Notes: generated by a model not told the origin, from the sequence alone. A stretch of 47,836 nt of DNA from an uncultured Lachnospiraceae bacterium (GCA_900317915.1 ONIO01000009.1:1-47836), one strand, 5' to 3'; positions 16,865-26,110 are shown, numbered from the stretch's first letter. Program-made: numbers and translations.

Positions 16865-19681
16865 TTATTTCTTACCAGTGATCTTATGGATAGCAATCTT
16901 ACCAGCACGCTTCATCTGATAAGGAAGAACAGCCTTCATCTTATCCTCAGAGCGATACATAGTAGATGCCTCTGGTACATCACGGCGAAGCTCGATGGCA
17001 TCGAAGTGACACTTTGTTGTGCAGAGACCGCAGCCGATACAACGGTTCTCATCTACTACAGATGCACCACAACCAAGACAACGATTTGCCTCAATCTTCA
17101 CCTGCTCCTCTGTCAGAGTCATACGCAAATCATCGAAAGTATCCTTTGCAACGCCAGCCTTCTTGCCAGGGATCTGACGAGGTGCGTTGTCGAAGCTCTC
17201 AATCTTGATATCATCCTTATCCAGCTCAATGAACTCACGACGATTACGAGCCAGATCCAGGCGGTTACCAGGATGTACGAAACGGTTGATAGATACAGCA
17301 CCCTCACGTCCGCCAGCGATTGCATCGATTGCGAAGCGAGCACCTGTAAATACATCACCGCCAACGAAGATGTCAGGCTCTGCAGTCTGAAGTGTCAGCG
17401 GATCTGCCTGTGCAGTACCATTTCTATTCAGTTCAACCTTAGTTCCCTTTAAGAGGTCTCCCCACTGTACGGACTGACCAATAGAAAGAAGCAGGTTCTC
17501 ACATGGAATTGTGATGGTCTCATTCTCGTCGTACTGAGGATTGAATCTGCCATCTGCATCCTTAACCTGTGTACACTTCTTGAATACAACAGCAGATACA
17601 TGACCGTTCTCAGTAAGAACTTCCTTAGGACCCCAGCCATTGTTTACAACAATGCTCTCTTCCTTAGCTTCTTCTACTTCATCCTTTGCTGCTGGCATCT
17701 CATTAGCGCCCTCTAGGCAAAGCATTGTAACCTTGGATGCACCTGCACGAACAGCGGTACGAGCAACGTCGATTGCAACATTACCACCACCGATGACAAC
17801 AGTCTCACCATTTAACTTCACAGAATGATCCTGGTTTACATTTCTCAGGAAATCAACACCAGTCTGAACACCCTCTGCATCCTCACCAGGTACGCCTGCC
17901 ATACGACCACCCTGCATACCAATTGCAATGAAGAATGCCTTGTATCCCTGATCACGGAGATCCTGGATGGTTACGTCAGATCCAACATTCACACCGTACT
18001 TGAACTCAACGCCCATAGCCTCGATAATGTCGATCTCAGACTGAACAACTTCCTTCTCTAAGCGGTAAGAAGGAATACCATTCAGCATCATACCGCCGGC
18101 TCTCTTCTCACGCTCGAATACTGTTACAGGGTAACCATCTAAGCGGAGGAAGTAAGCTGCTGCAAGACCTGCAGGGCCACCACCGATAACAGCTACCTTA
18201 TAATTCTCATCCCACATACCACCATCATGCTTCTCGCAGAGAGGTACATAGCGTGTGTCCTTATTCATATCAAGGGAGGCGATGTACTTCTTGATCTCAT
18301 CGATTGCCAGAGGCTGATCGATGGTACCACGTGTACAAGCATCCTCACAACGACGGTTACAGATTGCACCACAGATCATTGGAAGTGGATTATCCTGCTT
18401 GATTAACTGAAGAGCCTCTTCGAAGCGTCCCTCAGCTGCCATCTTGATGTAACCCTGAACAGACAGATGTACAGGACATGCCGTCTTACATGGAGCTGTA
18501 CCAGTCTCATAGACATTCAGCTTCGCATCATCACGGTAGTTGTAGTTCCACTTTGTTGCTGGCCACTTCTTGGCATCTGGAAGCTCAGTCTTAGGATATG
18601 TGAAGGCCTGACCATTCTTATGGCAGAGTTTCTGACCCAGCTTAGCAGCACCTACAGGACATACCTCTACACACTTACCACAGGCTACACACTTCTCTGT
18701 CTTAACGTGTGCACGATAAGCAGATGCAGACAGGTTTGGTGTGTTATATAACTGAGAAGTTCTCAGAGCGTTACATACGCCAGGAGCACAGTTACAGATC
18801 GCTACGATCTTACCCTCACCATCGATATTGGTAATCTGGTGAACATAACCATGGCGCTCAGCCCGCTCAAGAATCTCATATACTTCTTCCTTAGATACAT
18901 AGTGACCGATTCCTCTGTCATCCATGTACTCAGCCATATCGCCCATTCCGATACAGTAGTTACCACGGATCTCACCAGAACCCTCACCACGGATGGCCTG
19001 CTGCTTACGACAAGAGCATTCAGAGATACCGTATTTATCATACATATCAATCCAACGAGACAGATGCTCAACAGGAACAGACTGGTTCTCAAGAGTAATC
19101 GCCTTCTCTACAGGGATGACATGCATACCAATACCAGCTCCTCCTGGAGGAACCATCTGAGTAATACCACCCAGTGGCAGCTGTGTCATCAGGTTGAAGA
19201 AAGTAGCCATCTCAGGATGCTTGTCTGTAACAGACTGCTGCATCATCATGAACTCTGCAGAACCTGGTACGAAAATAGGAAGCTCATACTGCTTATGATG
19301 ATCAGCATCCTTAGAGCGATTCTGCTCGATCAGACCAACATAGCGAAGCTCATGTACCATCTTGGTTGTCTTCTCTTCATCCCAGCCTACACGCTGAGCC
19401 AATTCAGGGATAGAATATGGTGTGCGAAGCTTAGGGAATCCCTTTAATACGAACCAGATCTGCTCCTTAGTGAACAAGCGATCAAGAATCCAGTACTCAG
19501 GATCCTGGTTATTCATAGACTTCTTCAGCTTCTTAGGAATACGATCAGTGATTCTGGTAGCTAATTCAAGTACCATCTTCTCCTTCTCAGGATCCTCGGC
19601 CTTATAATTTGGATCTGGCCAGAAATCATTCTCGTTGATCATAGGATCGCCGATTTTCCATTCCTCTAATGTTCTAGGCAT
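16865..19681 (-). CDS. Multidomain Fe-S/FAD/NAD(P) oxidoreductase (GltD-like core with ferredoxin domains)
   Basis: 938 residues. Residues 1-150 include a winged-helix-like stretch (PYSIPELAQRVGWDEEKTT). Residues ~220-305 hold a Cys-rich module (SECSCRK, NYCIGMG, AICNCAPGVC). A ferredoxin motif CVACGKCVEVCP is at 331-342. Residues ~398-450 match the Fe-S region of the glutamate synthase small subunit (CKTACPVHLS, CGAICNRRCEDAC). The FAD site is VAVIGGGPAGLAAA (~496-509) and the NAD(P) site VVIGGGNVAIDVART; near the C-terminus are CLGCG and CIGCGLCTTKC. It should carry electrons between NAD(P)H and ferredoxin-like centres, and is a plausible electron source for the activase downstream. The ATG follows GGAGGAG. 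Confidence 0.88.
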   Translation of the reverse strand: MPRTLEEWKIGDPMINENDFWPDPNYKAEDPEKEKMVLELATRITDRIPKKLKKSMNNQDPEYWILDRLFTKEQIWFVLKGFPKLRTPYSIPELAQRVGWDEEKTTKMVHELRYVGLIEQNRSKDADHHKQYELPIFVPGSAEFMMMQQSVTDKHPEMATFFNLMTQLPLGGITQMVPPGGAGIGMHVIPVEKAITLENQSVPVEHLSRWIDMYDKYGISECSCRKQQAIRGEGSGEIRGNYCIGMGDMAEYMDDRGIGHYVSKEEVYEILERAERHGYVHQITNIDGEGKIVAICNCAPGVCNALRTSQLYNTPNLSASAYRAHVKTEKCVACGKCVEVCPVGAAKLGQKLCHKNGQAFTYPKTELPDAKKWPATKWNYNYRDDAKLNVYETGTAPCKTACPVHLSVQGYIKMAAEGRFEEALQLIKQDNPLPMICGAICNRRCEDACTRGTIDQPLAIDEIKKYIASLDMNKDTRYVPLCEKHDGGMWDENYKVAVIGGGPAGLAAAYFLRLDGYPVTVFEREKRAGGMMLNGIPSYRLEKEVVQSEIDIIEAMGVEFKYGVNVGSDVTIQDLRDQGYKAFFIAIGMQGGRMAGVPGEDAEGVQTGVDFLRNVNQDHSVKLNGETVVIGGGNVAIDVARTAVRAGASKVTMLCLEGANEMPAAKDEVEEAKEESIVVNNGWGPKEVLTENGHVSAVVFKKCTQVKDADGRFNPQYDENETITIPCENLLLSIGQSVQWGDLLKGTKVELNRNGTAQADPLTLQTAEPDIFVGGDVFTGARFAIDAIAGGREGAVSINRFVHPGNRLDLARNRREFIELDKDDIKIESFDNAPRQIPGKKAGVAKDTFDDLRMTLTEEQVKIEANRCLGCGASVVDENRCIGCGLCTTKCHFDAIELRRDVPEASTMYRSEDKMKAVLPYQMKRAGKIAIHKITGKK
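17833..17845 (+). repeat. Dispersed motif copy 6
   Basis: GGTTTACATTTCT inside the oxidoreductase gene (antisense to it); the complement is read as R-N-V-N. Confidence 0.75.
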
Positions 19682-19765
19682 ATGACTCCTCCATTACTAC
19701 AAACACACAAAAATTTAATAATTAAATGCAACCCCTAGTGGGGCTTTTTCATCTACTATTCTATG

Positions 19766-19785
19766 ACAAATTTTTAACAATTTGT
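19766..19785. promoter_or_regulatory. Operator-like inverted repeat upstream of the nickel/dehydratase-like cluster
   Basis: A perfect 7-bp inverted repeat, ACAAATT-N6-AATTTGT, lies about 85 bp upstream of the oxidoreductase start in an AT-rich region suited to a promoter. No clean -35/-10 pair was identified. A short CCCCTAGTGGGG palindrome with a T-run (plus strand) lies between it and the gene. The regulator is unknown. Confidence 0.4.
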
Positions 19786-19862
19786 ACAATTAACTGTTTT
19801 TTCGAGGCTAATATTGGAAAGTTTGTGCAGTATTACTAACTCCGCCTGACATTCCACATGTG

Positions 19863-20035
19863 GTGGTTCACGTCAAGACTCGCTCGCGACTCTTGCGCGC
19901 CGGATTCGGGTCTGCTTCAGCAGACAAATTCCTGTCCGAATCCGTGCGCATCCTCGCGGAGCGTTTAACGCAGTCGGAGCTTGTACCCCGCTAACGCTTA
20001 GAGGTGGGGGATTTCTCCGACTGAGTTGAAACCAC
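19863..20035 (+). other. 173-bp GC-rich, highly structured intergenic element (RNA or repeat candidate)
   Basis: A chain of inverted repeats closes on itself. An outer GTGGTT...TCAA pairs with TTGA...AACCAC. Inside are a CAAGA/TCTTG hairpin, CGGATTCGG (19901-19909)/CCGAATCCG (19936-19944) enclosing TCTGC-TTCA-GCAGA, and CAGTCGGAG (19971-19979)/CTCCGACTG (20015-20023) enclosing CCCC/GGGG. No credible coding frame covers it and it is far more GC-rich than its flanks. The strand is uncertain. The CCCC/GGGG hairpin recalls ends of IS200/IS605-type elements, but no tnpB is present. Confidence 0.5.
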
Positions 20036-20046
20036 AAAATTCACTA

Positions 20047-20086
20047 GGTTCTGGTATTTTACCAAAAATGTGGTATGACCAGAACC
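20047..20086. repeat. Inverted repeat GGTTCTGGT...ACCAGAACC
   Basis: A perfect 9-bp inverted repeat with a 22-nt centre that itself contains ACCA/TGGT units. It lies in the 580-bp gap between the oxidoreductase gene and the ftsZ terminator. The role is unknown; there is no T-run. Confidence 0.5.
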
Positions 20087-20165
20087 ACGATTTCAGTTGC
20101 ACAAGATTTTCGTACATTTTGACGATAAAGGAAACCGTTTTTTCATCTCCAATCCCCTCTCCAGC

Positions 20166-20208
20166 AAAAAAACCAGCCAGTTCATTCCTTAGAATGAACC
20201 AGCTGGTT
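20166..20208 (-). terminator. ftsZ terminator
   Basis: A 17-bp stem with two mismatches (AACCAGC...CATTC/GAATG...GCTGGTT) is followed leftward by TTTTTTT. It lies 52 bp after the ftsZ stop and ends the division-gene transcript. Confidence 0.85.
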
Positions 20209-20259
20209 CTTATATTTCGTAGATTATGTATTCCTAGATGCCTGATTACTTAGAAGTAA

Positions 20260-21507
20260 TTATTTCTTCTTAGATTTTAAGAAGTCAGGAACACGAATAT
20301 CCTCCTGTTTTACAGTTGGTGTAGGCTGAACTGGAGTGTTCAGTGTACGCTGGAAATCCGCACGCGCATTTGGATTAATGCCTACAGAGCTTGTTGTAGG
20401 ATGAGGTGTAGCTACTGGACGTACTGTAGGCTGCGGAGCAACTGGACGAGCAAAGCCTGTTGCTGGCTGGCTGCTTACACGGCTCTGCGAACGCTGGCTA
20501 GGCATACCTGCATAGTTCATCTTAGCAAAGAGACCATTTTTCTCCTCTTCATGCGCTTCAAGGCCAGTTGCAATAACAGTAACTGAAATCTGATCCTGCA
20601 TGGACTCATCCTGACGAGAACCCCAAATGATATTTACATTATCACCAGCAAGTTCCTGGATGTAAGAAATCGCATCGCTGGTATCAACCAGAGTGATATC
20701 ACCACTCAGGGATACAAGTGCATCTGTTGCACCAGAGATTGTTGTCTCAAGGAGTGGAGACTCAACTGCCATCTTAACAGCTTCCTGAGCTCTCTCATCG
20801 CCCTTACCATATCCAATACCGATATGAGCGATTCCCTTATTCTCCATTACGGTCTGAACATCTGCGAAGTCCAGATTAATATTACCAGGGTTATTGATTA
20901 CATCTGTAATACCCTGTACAGACTGCTGAAGAACCTCATCTGCCTTCTGCAGTGCTTCTGTCATAGAAGTGTTACGAGCAACGATCTGAAGCAGACGATC
21001 ATTTGGTACAACGATCAGTGTATCTACTACAGCCTTCAGTCTCTCAATACCTGCCTCAGCATTCATAGCACGAGTCTTACCCTCGAAAGAGAAAGGCTTG
21101 GTTACAACACCAACCGTTAAGCTGCCCTGCTCCTTTGCCATTGCTGCGATTACAGGAGCAGCACCAGTTCCGGTTCCACCACCCATACCACAGGTAACAA
21201 ATACCATATTCGCACCCTTAATTGCAGCTGCGATATCCTCCTGGCTCTCCTCAGCGGCCTTCTCACCAATTTCTGGGTGAGCACCTGCGCCAAGACCCTT
21301 GGTAAGCTTCGCACCGATCTGAAGTACGGTAGGTGCCTTACATAGGGAAAGTGCCTGTTCATCTGTATTCACGCCAATCAGGGTAACTTCCTGATCCATA
21401 TTCGCATCAACCATGCGATTAATTGCATTATTACCAGCGCCACCTGCGCCAATTACTATAATCTTCGCCTTGGACTGAGCTTCTTCACTCGGTGTAAGTT
21501 CTAACAA
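20260..21507 (-). CDS. ftsZ: Cell division GTPase FtsZ
   Basis: 415 residues from the proposed start. The tubulin signature [11 protein letters not shown], an N-terminal [17 protein letters not shown], the synergy-loop region, a Pro/Thr/Gln-rich linker (~320-400) and the C-terminal partner-binding peptide [12 protein letters not shown] are all present. It polymerises into the division ring at the membrane. The start is read as TTG at 21507, 7 nt after GAAGGAGG; the frame is open seven codons further, but that would place the Shine-Dalgarno inside the gene. It has its own promoter in the gap after divIB and a strong terminator. No ftsA or sepF lies beside it. Confidence 0.97.
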   Translation of the reverse strand: MLELTPSEEAQSKAKIIVIGAGGAGNNAINRMVDANMDQEVTLIGVNTDEQALSLCKAPTVLQIGAKLTKGLGAGAHPEIGEKAAEESQEDIAAAIKGANMVFVTCGMGGGTGTGAAPVIAAMAKEQGSLTVGVVTKPFSFEGKTRAMNAEAGIERLKAVVDTLIVVPNDRLLQIVARNTSMTEALQKADEVLQQSVQGITDVINNPGNINLDFADVQTVMENKGIAHIGIGYGKGDERAQEAVKMAVESPLLETTISGATDALVSLSGDITLVDTSDAISYIQELAGDNVNIIWGSRQDESMQDQISVTVIATGLEAHEEEKNGLFAKMNYAGMPSQRSQSRVSSQPATGFARPVAPQPTVRPVATPHPTTSSVGINPNARADFQRTLNTPVQPTPTVKQEDIRVPDFLKSKKK

Positions 21508-21570
21508 GGTCGTTCCTCCTTCTAACAATCAGGGATTTTCCTCATACATAATCCTGACAATCTACAAAAT

Positions 21571-21599
21571 ATAATATTATTTTTAGCCAATGATATCAA
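21571..21599 (-). promoter_or_regulatory. SigA-type promoter for ftsZ
   Basis: Minus-strand TTGATA (21599-21594), an exact 17-bp spacer and TATTAT (21576-21571) in the 125-bp gap between divIB and ftsZ. This gives ftsZ a transcription start ~60 bp ahead of its TTG codon, separate from the upstream division operon. Confidence 0.7.
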
Positions 21600-21632
21600 C
21601 CGCTTTTTGCACATTTTCACAAATAAAGTGAA

Positions 21633-22454
21633 CTATTCTGCCTTTTGAAACACAATATCTGTATTTTCTGGGGTCCAAGTGTCTAAATGTAGTGTTCCTG
21701 TCAAACCCGACAACTGTGGCGTAATGTAAGATAGACGCATCAGTTTTTCATCTAAATAATCGAAGGTTCCAAAGTCATAAAGGATACTTCCACTCTGTAC
21801 GCTTACCTCTCTCTCATCCTTAAAGGAAATTGCATTGGCAGCGATTTTATACTTCTTAAGAGACTTGGTGAGGTGAAGTAGGGTCTTTCGGCACTTCTCA
21901 TTGATCGGAAGGGTCTCCCCTTTCTTTGCTTTCTTGCAGGTGATTCCGCTTACTGGAAGCAATCCATCCACTAAGCGTTCTGACACTTCAACCACATTTC
22001 CATCGTCATTAAAGTAGGCATACGTTCCATCATCCAGTGGGACATAGCCCAGCATCTCGCTTTCCTTCACATGAATCCGAAGGACACTTGGAGATGTGAT
22101 CTGAACAGACACTGTAATCTTATCTGTAAACGGCACATCCTTGGCTGGAGATACCAGATTCTTCACCACCATCACCAGGCCGTATTTTTTATACTTTCCT
22201 GTGACAACTCTCTTCTCCACTTCCATATTCGATAGGATATGGTTCCCTGTCACCTCCACCTTCGTGGTCCGAAACAGGGTGATATTTAAGAGATAGACAG
22301 ACAGTATCACCAGGATCATTCCGATGACGATATTGGGAAAATAGAACCAGAATCTAGAGTGCGGTCTACCTTTCCTGCGGACCTTATTACGGGTGTCTAC
22401 CACCTGCTCTCTGCCGCTTTGATTGTCTCTACTTACGTTCTTCTCATTACGCAT
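21633..22454 (-). CDS. divIB: Cell division protein FtsQ/DivIB
   Basis: 273 residues: a basic cytoplasmic N-terminus (to ~residue 40), one membrane segment (IVIGMILVILSVYLLNITLF), a POTRA domain starting at TTKVEVTGNHILSN, then the beta domain. It is part of the FtsQLB/DivIB-DivIC-FtsL complex that licenses septal peptidoglycan synthesis. The start is the ATG at 22454, which overlaps the last codons of ftsW, an arrangement typical of translational coupling; an upstream in-frame ATG at 22478 has no ribosome binding site. The position in the cluster supports the call. Confidence 0.88.
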   Translation of the reverse strand: MRNEKNVSRDNQSGREQVVDTRNKVRRKGRPHSRFWFYFPNIVIGMILVILSVYLLNITLFRTTKVEVTGNHILSNMEVEKRVVTGKYKKYGLVMVVKNLVSPAKDVPFTDKITVSVQITSPSVLRIHVKESEMLGYVPLDDGTYAYFNDDGNVVEVSERLVDGLLPVSGITCKKAKKGETLPINEKCRKTLLHLTKSLKKYKIAANAISFKDEREVSVQSGSILYDFGTFDYLDEKLMRLSYITPQLSGLTGTLHLDTWTPENTDIVFQKAE

Positions 22455-23622
22455 AGAAATTAATGCCTCGTGATACATTCAGTACAATACCAATCTCACA
22501 CATCAGAATAATCAAGGCACTACCACCATAACTAATGAATGGTAAGGTGATACCAGTATTGGGGATGGTATTGGTTACAACGGCGATATTTAAAAATACC
22601 TGAATCGCGATCTGTGCCATTGCACCTATAGCGATATAGGATCCCTGCATATCTGCTGCATGTCTTGCGATAAATAAAAGTCGTGACAGAAGCAGAATAA
22701 ATAAAATAATCAAAATCACTGCTCCGAAGATACCAAGTTCTTCGCAGATCAGGGAGAAAATCATATCGTTCTGAGCCTCAGGCACGAACTTCTTCTGCAT
22801 ACCCTCTCCTAAGCCCTTACCAAAGATTCCACCGGAACCAATGGCATATAAGCCCTGCAGGGTCTGATATCCCTTCTCATACCGCTCTGGATGCTGCCAG
22901 ATCTTCACACGGTCACTTCGGTAGCTTGCAAAGGTGATAAACAAAGCAAGACCCACAAGCATCATAAGTATAATAGCAGCAAAGTCCTTCACATTACGGG
23001 ACGCAACCATTAGCATAACAAACCAGATGCCAAAGATAATAACTGCAGTGGACAGGTTGGATTTCGCTACTAGTCCAACAGGAAGCGCCAAAAAGCCAAA
23101 CATAATCTTCGTTCCTGCCAGTGGTTCATTGATCCGATCCCCTAGTTTTACAAACATACGGGAGAAAAAGAGAATGATGGCAACCTTGGCAATCTCCGAT
23201 GGCTGGATGGTAAATCCGCCGATTGCAATCCATCTAGCCTGACCATGGGAACTATGTCCAGCAATTAGTACATAGATACACAGTAGAATTGACAAAGAAT
23301 AGATGATCGACGCATGCTTAATCCAAAGGTGATAATCCACCAGGGAAAAGAGAATCATTCCTACGATGCCAAGTCCCGCGAACAAGAGCTGTCTCAGCAC
23401 CCAATGGGCTGCATTTCCATAACGCAAGGATGCGGTATAGGATGAGGCACTGTAGAGCATGACCATTCCAAAAGCTAAGAGAAAAGCCATGTAGAACACC
23501 GTCTGGTAGTCGAAGAACTGTCCAGGCTGTGGCCATTGCACCCACTTAAAGATGCCCTTTTTCCATATGGAGTTGTCCTTCCCTGCCTCAGGGATACTTC
23601 TACGTCTCGCTCTTTTACTCAT
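22447..23622 (-). CDS. ftsW: Septal/cortex peptidoglycan polymerase FtsW/SpoVE (SEDS family)
   Basis: 391 residues with about ten membrane segments. SEDS signatures include QPSEIAKVAIILFFSRM, the large loop KIWQHPERYEKGYQTLQGLYAIGSGGIFGKGLGEG, and LPFISYGGSALI near the C-terminus. These glycosyltransferases polymerise lipid II with a partner class B PBP, here probably the one encoded at 26111-28060. Whether it is FtsW or the sporulation paralogue SpoVE cannot be decided by sequence alone. The ATG overlaps the murD stop by one base. Confidence 0.93.
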   Translation of the reverse strand: MSKRARRRSIPEAGKDNSIWKKGIFKWVQWPQPGQFFDYQTVFYMAFLLAFGMVMLYSASSYTASLRYGNAAHWVLRQLLFAGLGIVGMILFSLVDYHLWIKHASIIYSLSILLCIYVLIAGHSSHGQARWIAIGGFTIQPSEIAKVAIILFFSRMFVKLGDRINEPLAGTKIMFGFLALPVGLVAKSNLSTAVIIFGIWFVMLMVASRNVKDFAAIILMMLVGLALFITFASYRSDRVKIWQHPERYEKGYQTLQGLYAIGSGGIFGKGLGEGMQKKFVPEAQNDMIFSLICEELGIFGAVILIILFILLLSRLLFIARHAADMQGSYIAIGAMAQIAIQVFLNIAVVTNTIPNTGITLPFISYGGSALIILMCEIGIVLNVSRGINFYA

Positions 23623-24974
23623 TATTCTGGAAGCTTTCTTACATAGTCCTTAAAGATCTCACCACGCTCTTCATAACTCTTGAACATATCCCAGCTTGCA
23701 CATGCTGGAGACAGGAGCACACAGTCTCCCTTCTCTGCTGCTGCATAGCAGTGATCGATTGCCTCCTCCAAGGTCTCACAGAACTCATAGTCCTTGAAAC
23801 CAATCTTATCGCAGGATGCTGCAATCTGCTTTGCTGTTACACCGATAAGGGTCAGCTTCTTCACCTTACCTGGGAAGTGACTTACCCACTCATCGAAGTC
23901 GCTTTGCTTATCATATCCACCGCCAATTAGGCAGGTTGGCCACTGCATCGCATCCACTGCCTTAATGGCAGCGTCAGGATTGGTTCCCTTACTATCATTA
24001 TAGAAGCGAACCCCTCTCTTCTCTGCAGTAAACTCGATACGGTGTTCTACTGCCTGGAAGCTGCGAAGAGCCTTACGGATATTCTCCATTGGTACTCCCA
24101 TGGCCTGGCCGAAAGCAATTGCAGCTAAGGCATTCTCATAGTTATGGGAACCAACGATATTTAATTCTGTGATGGAAACCACCTCTTCTCTCTGACCAGA
24201 GAATTCAGAGATCAGCTTCTCGCCCTCTACATACATGCCCCCCGGAACTTTCTCCTTAGAGGAAAAGTAAACCACCCGAGGGATTGCAGTCTTACCAAAT
24301 TCACGAAGCACCGGATCGTCATAATTTAAAATCACAATGTCCTTCTCTGTCTGATTCTTAGTAATATTCTCCTTAGCCAGAATGTAGTTCTCCATGGTGT
24401 GATGGCGATTCAAATGGTCTGGCGTAATATTCAGAATGGCAGATACATGTGGATGGAAGGCATCGATGGTCTCTAGCATGAAGGAAGAGATCTCTGCTAC
24501 TACCACACTATCCTCTTTGGTCTGATCTGCAACACCAGTATATGGGATTCCGATATTACCAACTACAAAAGTAGAGTTGAAATAGGTCTTCATGATCTCA
24601 CCTGTTAAGGCGGTAGTTGTGGTCTTACCATTGGTACCTGTAATGGCACATACCTGACCCTTACCTAGCTGATAAGCCAGTTCTACTTCTCCCCAGATTT
24701 TCAATCCGTGAGAACGCATTGCATCCACAACTGGCAGGTCTGTAGGAACTCCAGGGCTTAATACTGCAATCGTGCAGGCCTCTAGAACAGAATCATCTAA
24801 GTCTCCTGCAATGATTTGAACAGAGTCCCAATTGGGATGAGAAGCCTTAAGGGCAGTAATATCTAAGTCCTTATTTCCATCATAGAGGAGGCAGTCCTTC
24901 CCCAGACGAAGTAATAGATCAATGGCTGCCACACCACTTTTACCAGCGCCAACTACAAGATACTTTTCAGACAT
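23622..24974 (-). CDS. murD: UDP-N-acetylmuramoylalanine-D-glutamate ligase
   Basis: 450 residues, normal length. N-terminal Rossmann-like uracil-binding domain (YLVVGAGKSGVAAIDLL), central ATP site AITGTNGKTTTTALTGEI, the Mur-ligase carbamate-Lys/Mg region ILNITPDHLNRHHTMENY, and a C-terminal domain (NDSKGTNPDAAIKAV, LLSPACASWDMFKSYEERG). It adds D-glutamate to UDP-MurNAc-L-Ala in the cytoplasm. It lies between mraY and ftsW as in many Firmicutes; murE, murF and murG, often in this cluster, are absent here. Confidence 0.97.
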   Translation of the reverse strand: MSEKYLVVGAGKSGVAAIDLLLRLGKDCLLYDGNKDLDITALKASHPNWDSVQIIAGDLDDSVLEACTIAVLSPGVPTDLPVVDAMRSHGLKIWGEVELAYQLGKGQVCAITGTNGKTTTTALTGEIMKTYFNSTFVVGNIGIPYTGVADQTKEDSVVVAEISSFMLETIDAFHPHVSAILNITPDHLNRHHTMENYILAKENITKNQTEKDIVILNYDDPVLREFGKTAIPRVVYFSSKEKVPGGMYVEGEKLISEFSGQREEVVSITELNIVGSHNYENALAAIAFGQAMGVPMENIRKALRSFQAVEHRIEFTAEKRGVRFYNDSKGTNPDAAIKAVDAMQWPTCLIGGGYDKQSDFDEWVSHFPGKVKKLTLIGVTAKQIAASCDKIGFKDYEFCETLEEAIDHCYAAAEKGDCVLLSPACASWDMFKSYEERGEIFKDYVRKLPE

Positions 24975-25070
24975 AACAATCTTCTTTCTAATATAATTTT
25001 CGATAATCTTCTATCATTTTCGATCTGCCGTAGAGACTAGCCCTGCTGCAATCTAAATCCCGGTCTACTT

Positions 25071-26024
25071 TTATAAAGCAATCCATGCGATAAATGCAAG
25101 GATCAGAGTCACTAGGCCAAAGATAGTAACCACCTTCGTCTCTGACCATCCACCAAGTTCGAAATGGTGATGGATTGGAGCCATACGAAAGATTCTCTTA
25201 CCATGGGTCAGCTTGAAGTAACCAACCTGAAGCATAACGGACAGAACCTCAATCAGATAGATCATTCCGATAATCAGAATGAATAGAGGCATCTGAAGCA
25301 TGTAGGCCATACCTGCTACGAATCCGCCCAATGCCAGGGAGCCTGTATCTCCCATGAAAACCTTCGCTGGATGACAATTGAAGCACAAGAAAGCCATCAA
25401 TGCGCCAGCCATGGCCATAGCCATTGGCTCCACGCCACCCTTCAGTGCAATGGATGCAGCTGCGAAAAAGAGTGCAACGACAAGTGTTACAGTAGATGCC
25501 AGGCCGTCTAATCCATCTGTGAAATTGGTTCCATTAACCGTACCAATGACTGCGAAGAACATAACTGGAATTGCAAACCAGCCGATATCCCACATCTTAC
25601 CCCCAGTGAATGGCAGGCGAAGGAGAAGGGATACATGAGAATACTGGGTGATATATACTGCAAATACTGCAGTAACCACAATCTGAAGCAGCATCTTCTG
25701 CCATGCTAAGAGGCCATCTGCTCTTTTCAGGATAACCTTTAAGAAGTCATCTAAGAATCCAATCAATCCGAATCCCAGAGTCAGAATCAGAACTGGGATG
25801 ATGCGTGGGAAGTTGAATCCAAATACAATAGAAGTTACAGTCACTGCAACAAGGATTGCAATTCCACCCATGGTTGGTGTGCCGTTCTTCTTCTTATGGG
25901 ATTCGATGTACTCACGCTCTGTCTGATCAACTTTCTCTCGATTTAAGAAGTTAATTAGGAATGGAAGTACCACGATTCCAATTGCAAATGATAGGAACAT
26001 TGCTGAGATTACCTGAAGTGTCAT
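25071..26024 (-). CDS. mraY: Phospho-N-acetylmuramoyl-pentapeptide-transferase
   Basis: 317 residues from the ATG at 26024, which follows AGAGG by 8 nt; a longer in-frame extension has no ribosome binding site. Ten membrane segments are expected. MraY motifs visible are KKNGTPTMGGI, GFLDDFLKV, NGTNFTDGLDGLAS, GDTGSLALGGFVAGM and the HHHFELGGW loop. It makes lipid I at the inner face of the membrane. Confidence 0.97.
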   Translation of the reverse strand: MTLQVISAMFLSFAIGIVVLPFLINFLNREKVDQTEREYIESHKKKNGTPTMGGIAILVAVTVTSIVFGFNFPRIIPVLILTLGFGLIGFLDDFLKVILKRADGLLAWQKMLLQIVVTAVFAVYITQYSHVSLLLRLPFTGGKMWDIGWFAIPVMFFAVIGTVNGTNFTDGLDGLASTVTLVVALFFAAASIALKGGVEPMAMAMAGALMAFLCFNCHPAKVFMGDTGSLALGGFVAGMAYMLQMPLFILIIGMIYLIEVLSVMLQVGYFKLTHGKRIFRMAPIHHHFELGGWSETKVVTIFGLVTLILAFIAWIAL

Positions 26025-26110
26025 TTTATTATCCTCTATATTAAATAAAACAGTTTTTATTGCTCGTGAAATTATATTCCTTTCGAGAGGGATTCGCAAA
26101 CCCCATACCC

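Noticed and set aside
19863..20035. An intact IS200/IS605 element or its guide RNA
   Set aside because: The CCCC/GGGG hairpin is suggestive, but no tnpA or tnpB fragment is present, so only a structured element is claimed.
21681..21700. AAATGTAGT at 21675, AAATGTAGCGC at 8751 and AAATGTAGGC at 46674 as further dispersed-motif copies
   Set aside because: They differ at two or more positions of the 11-mer core and are within chance expectation.
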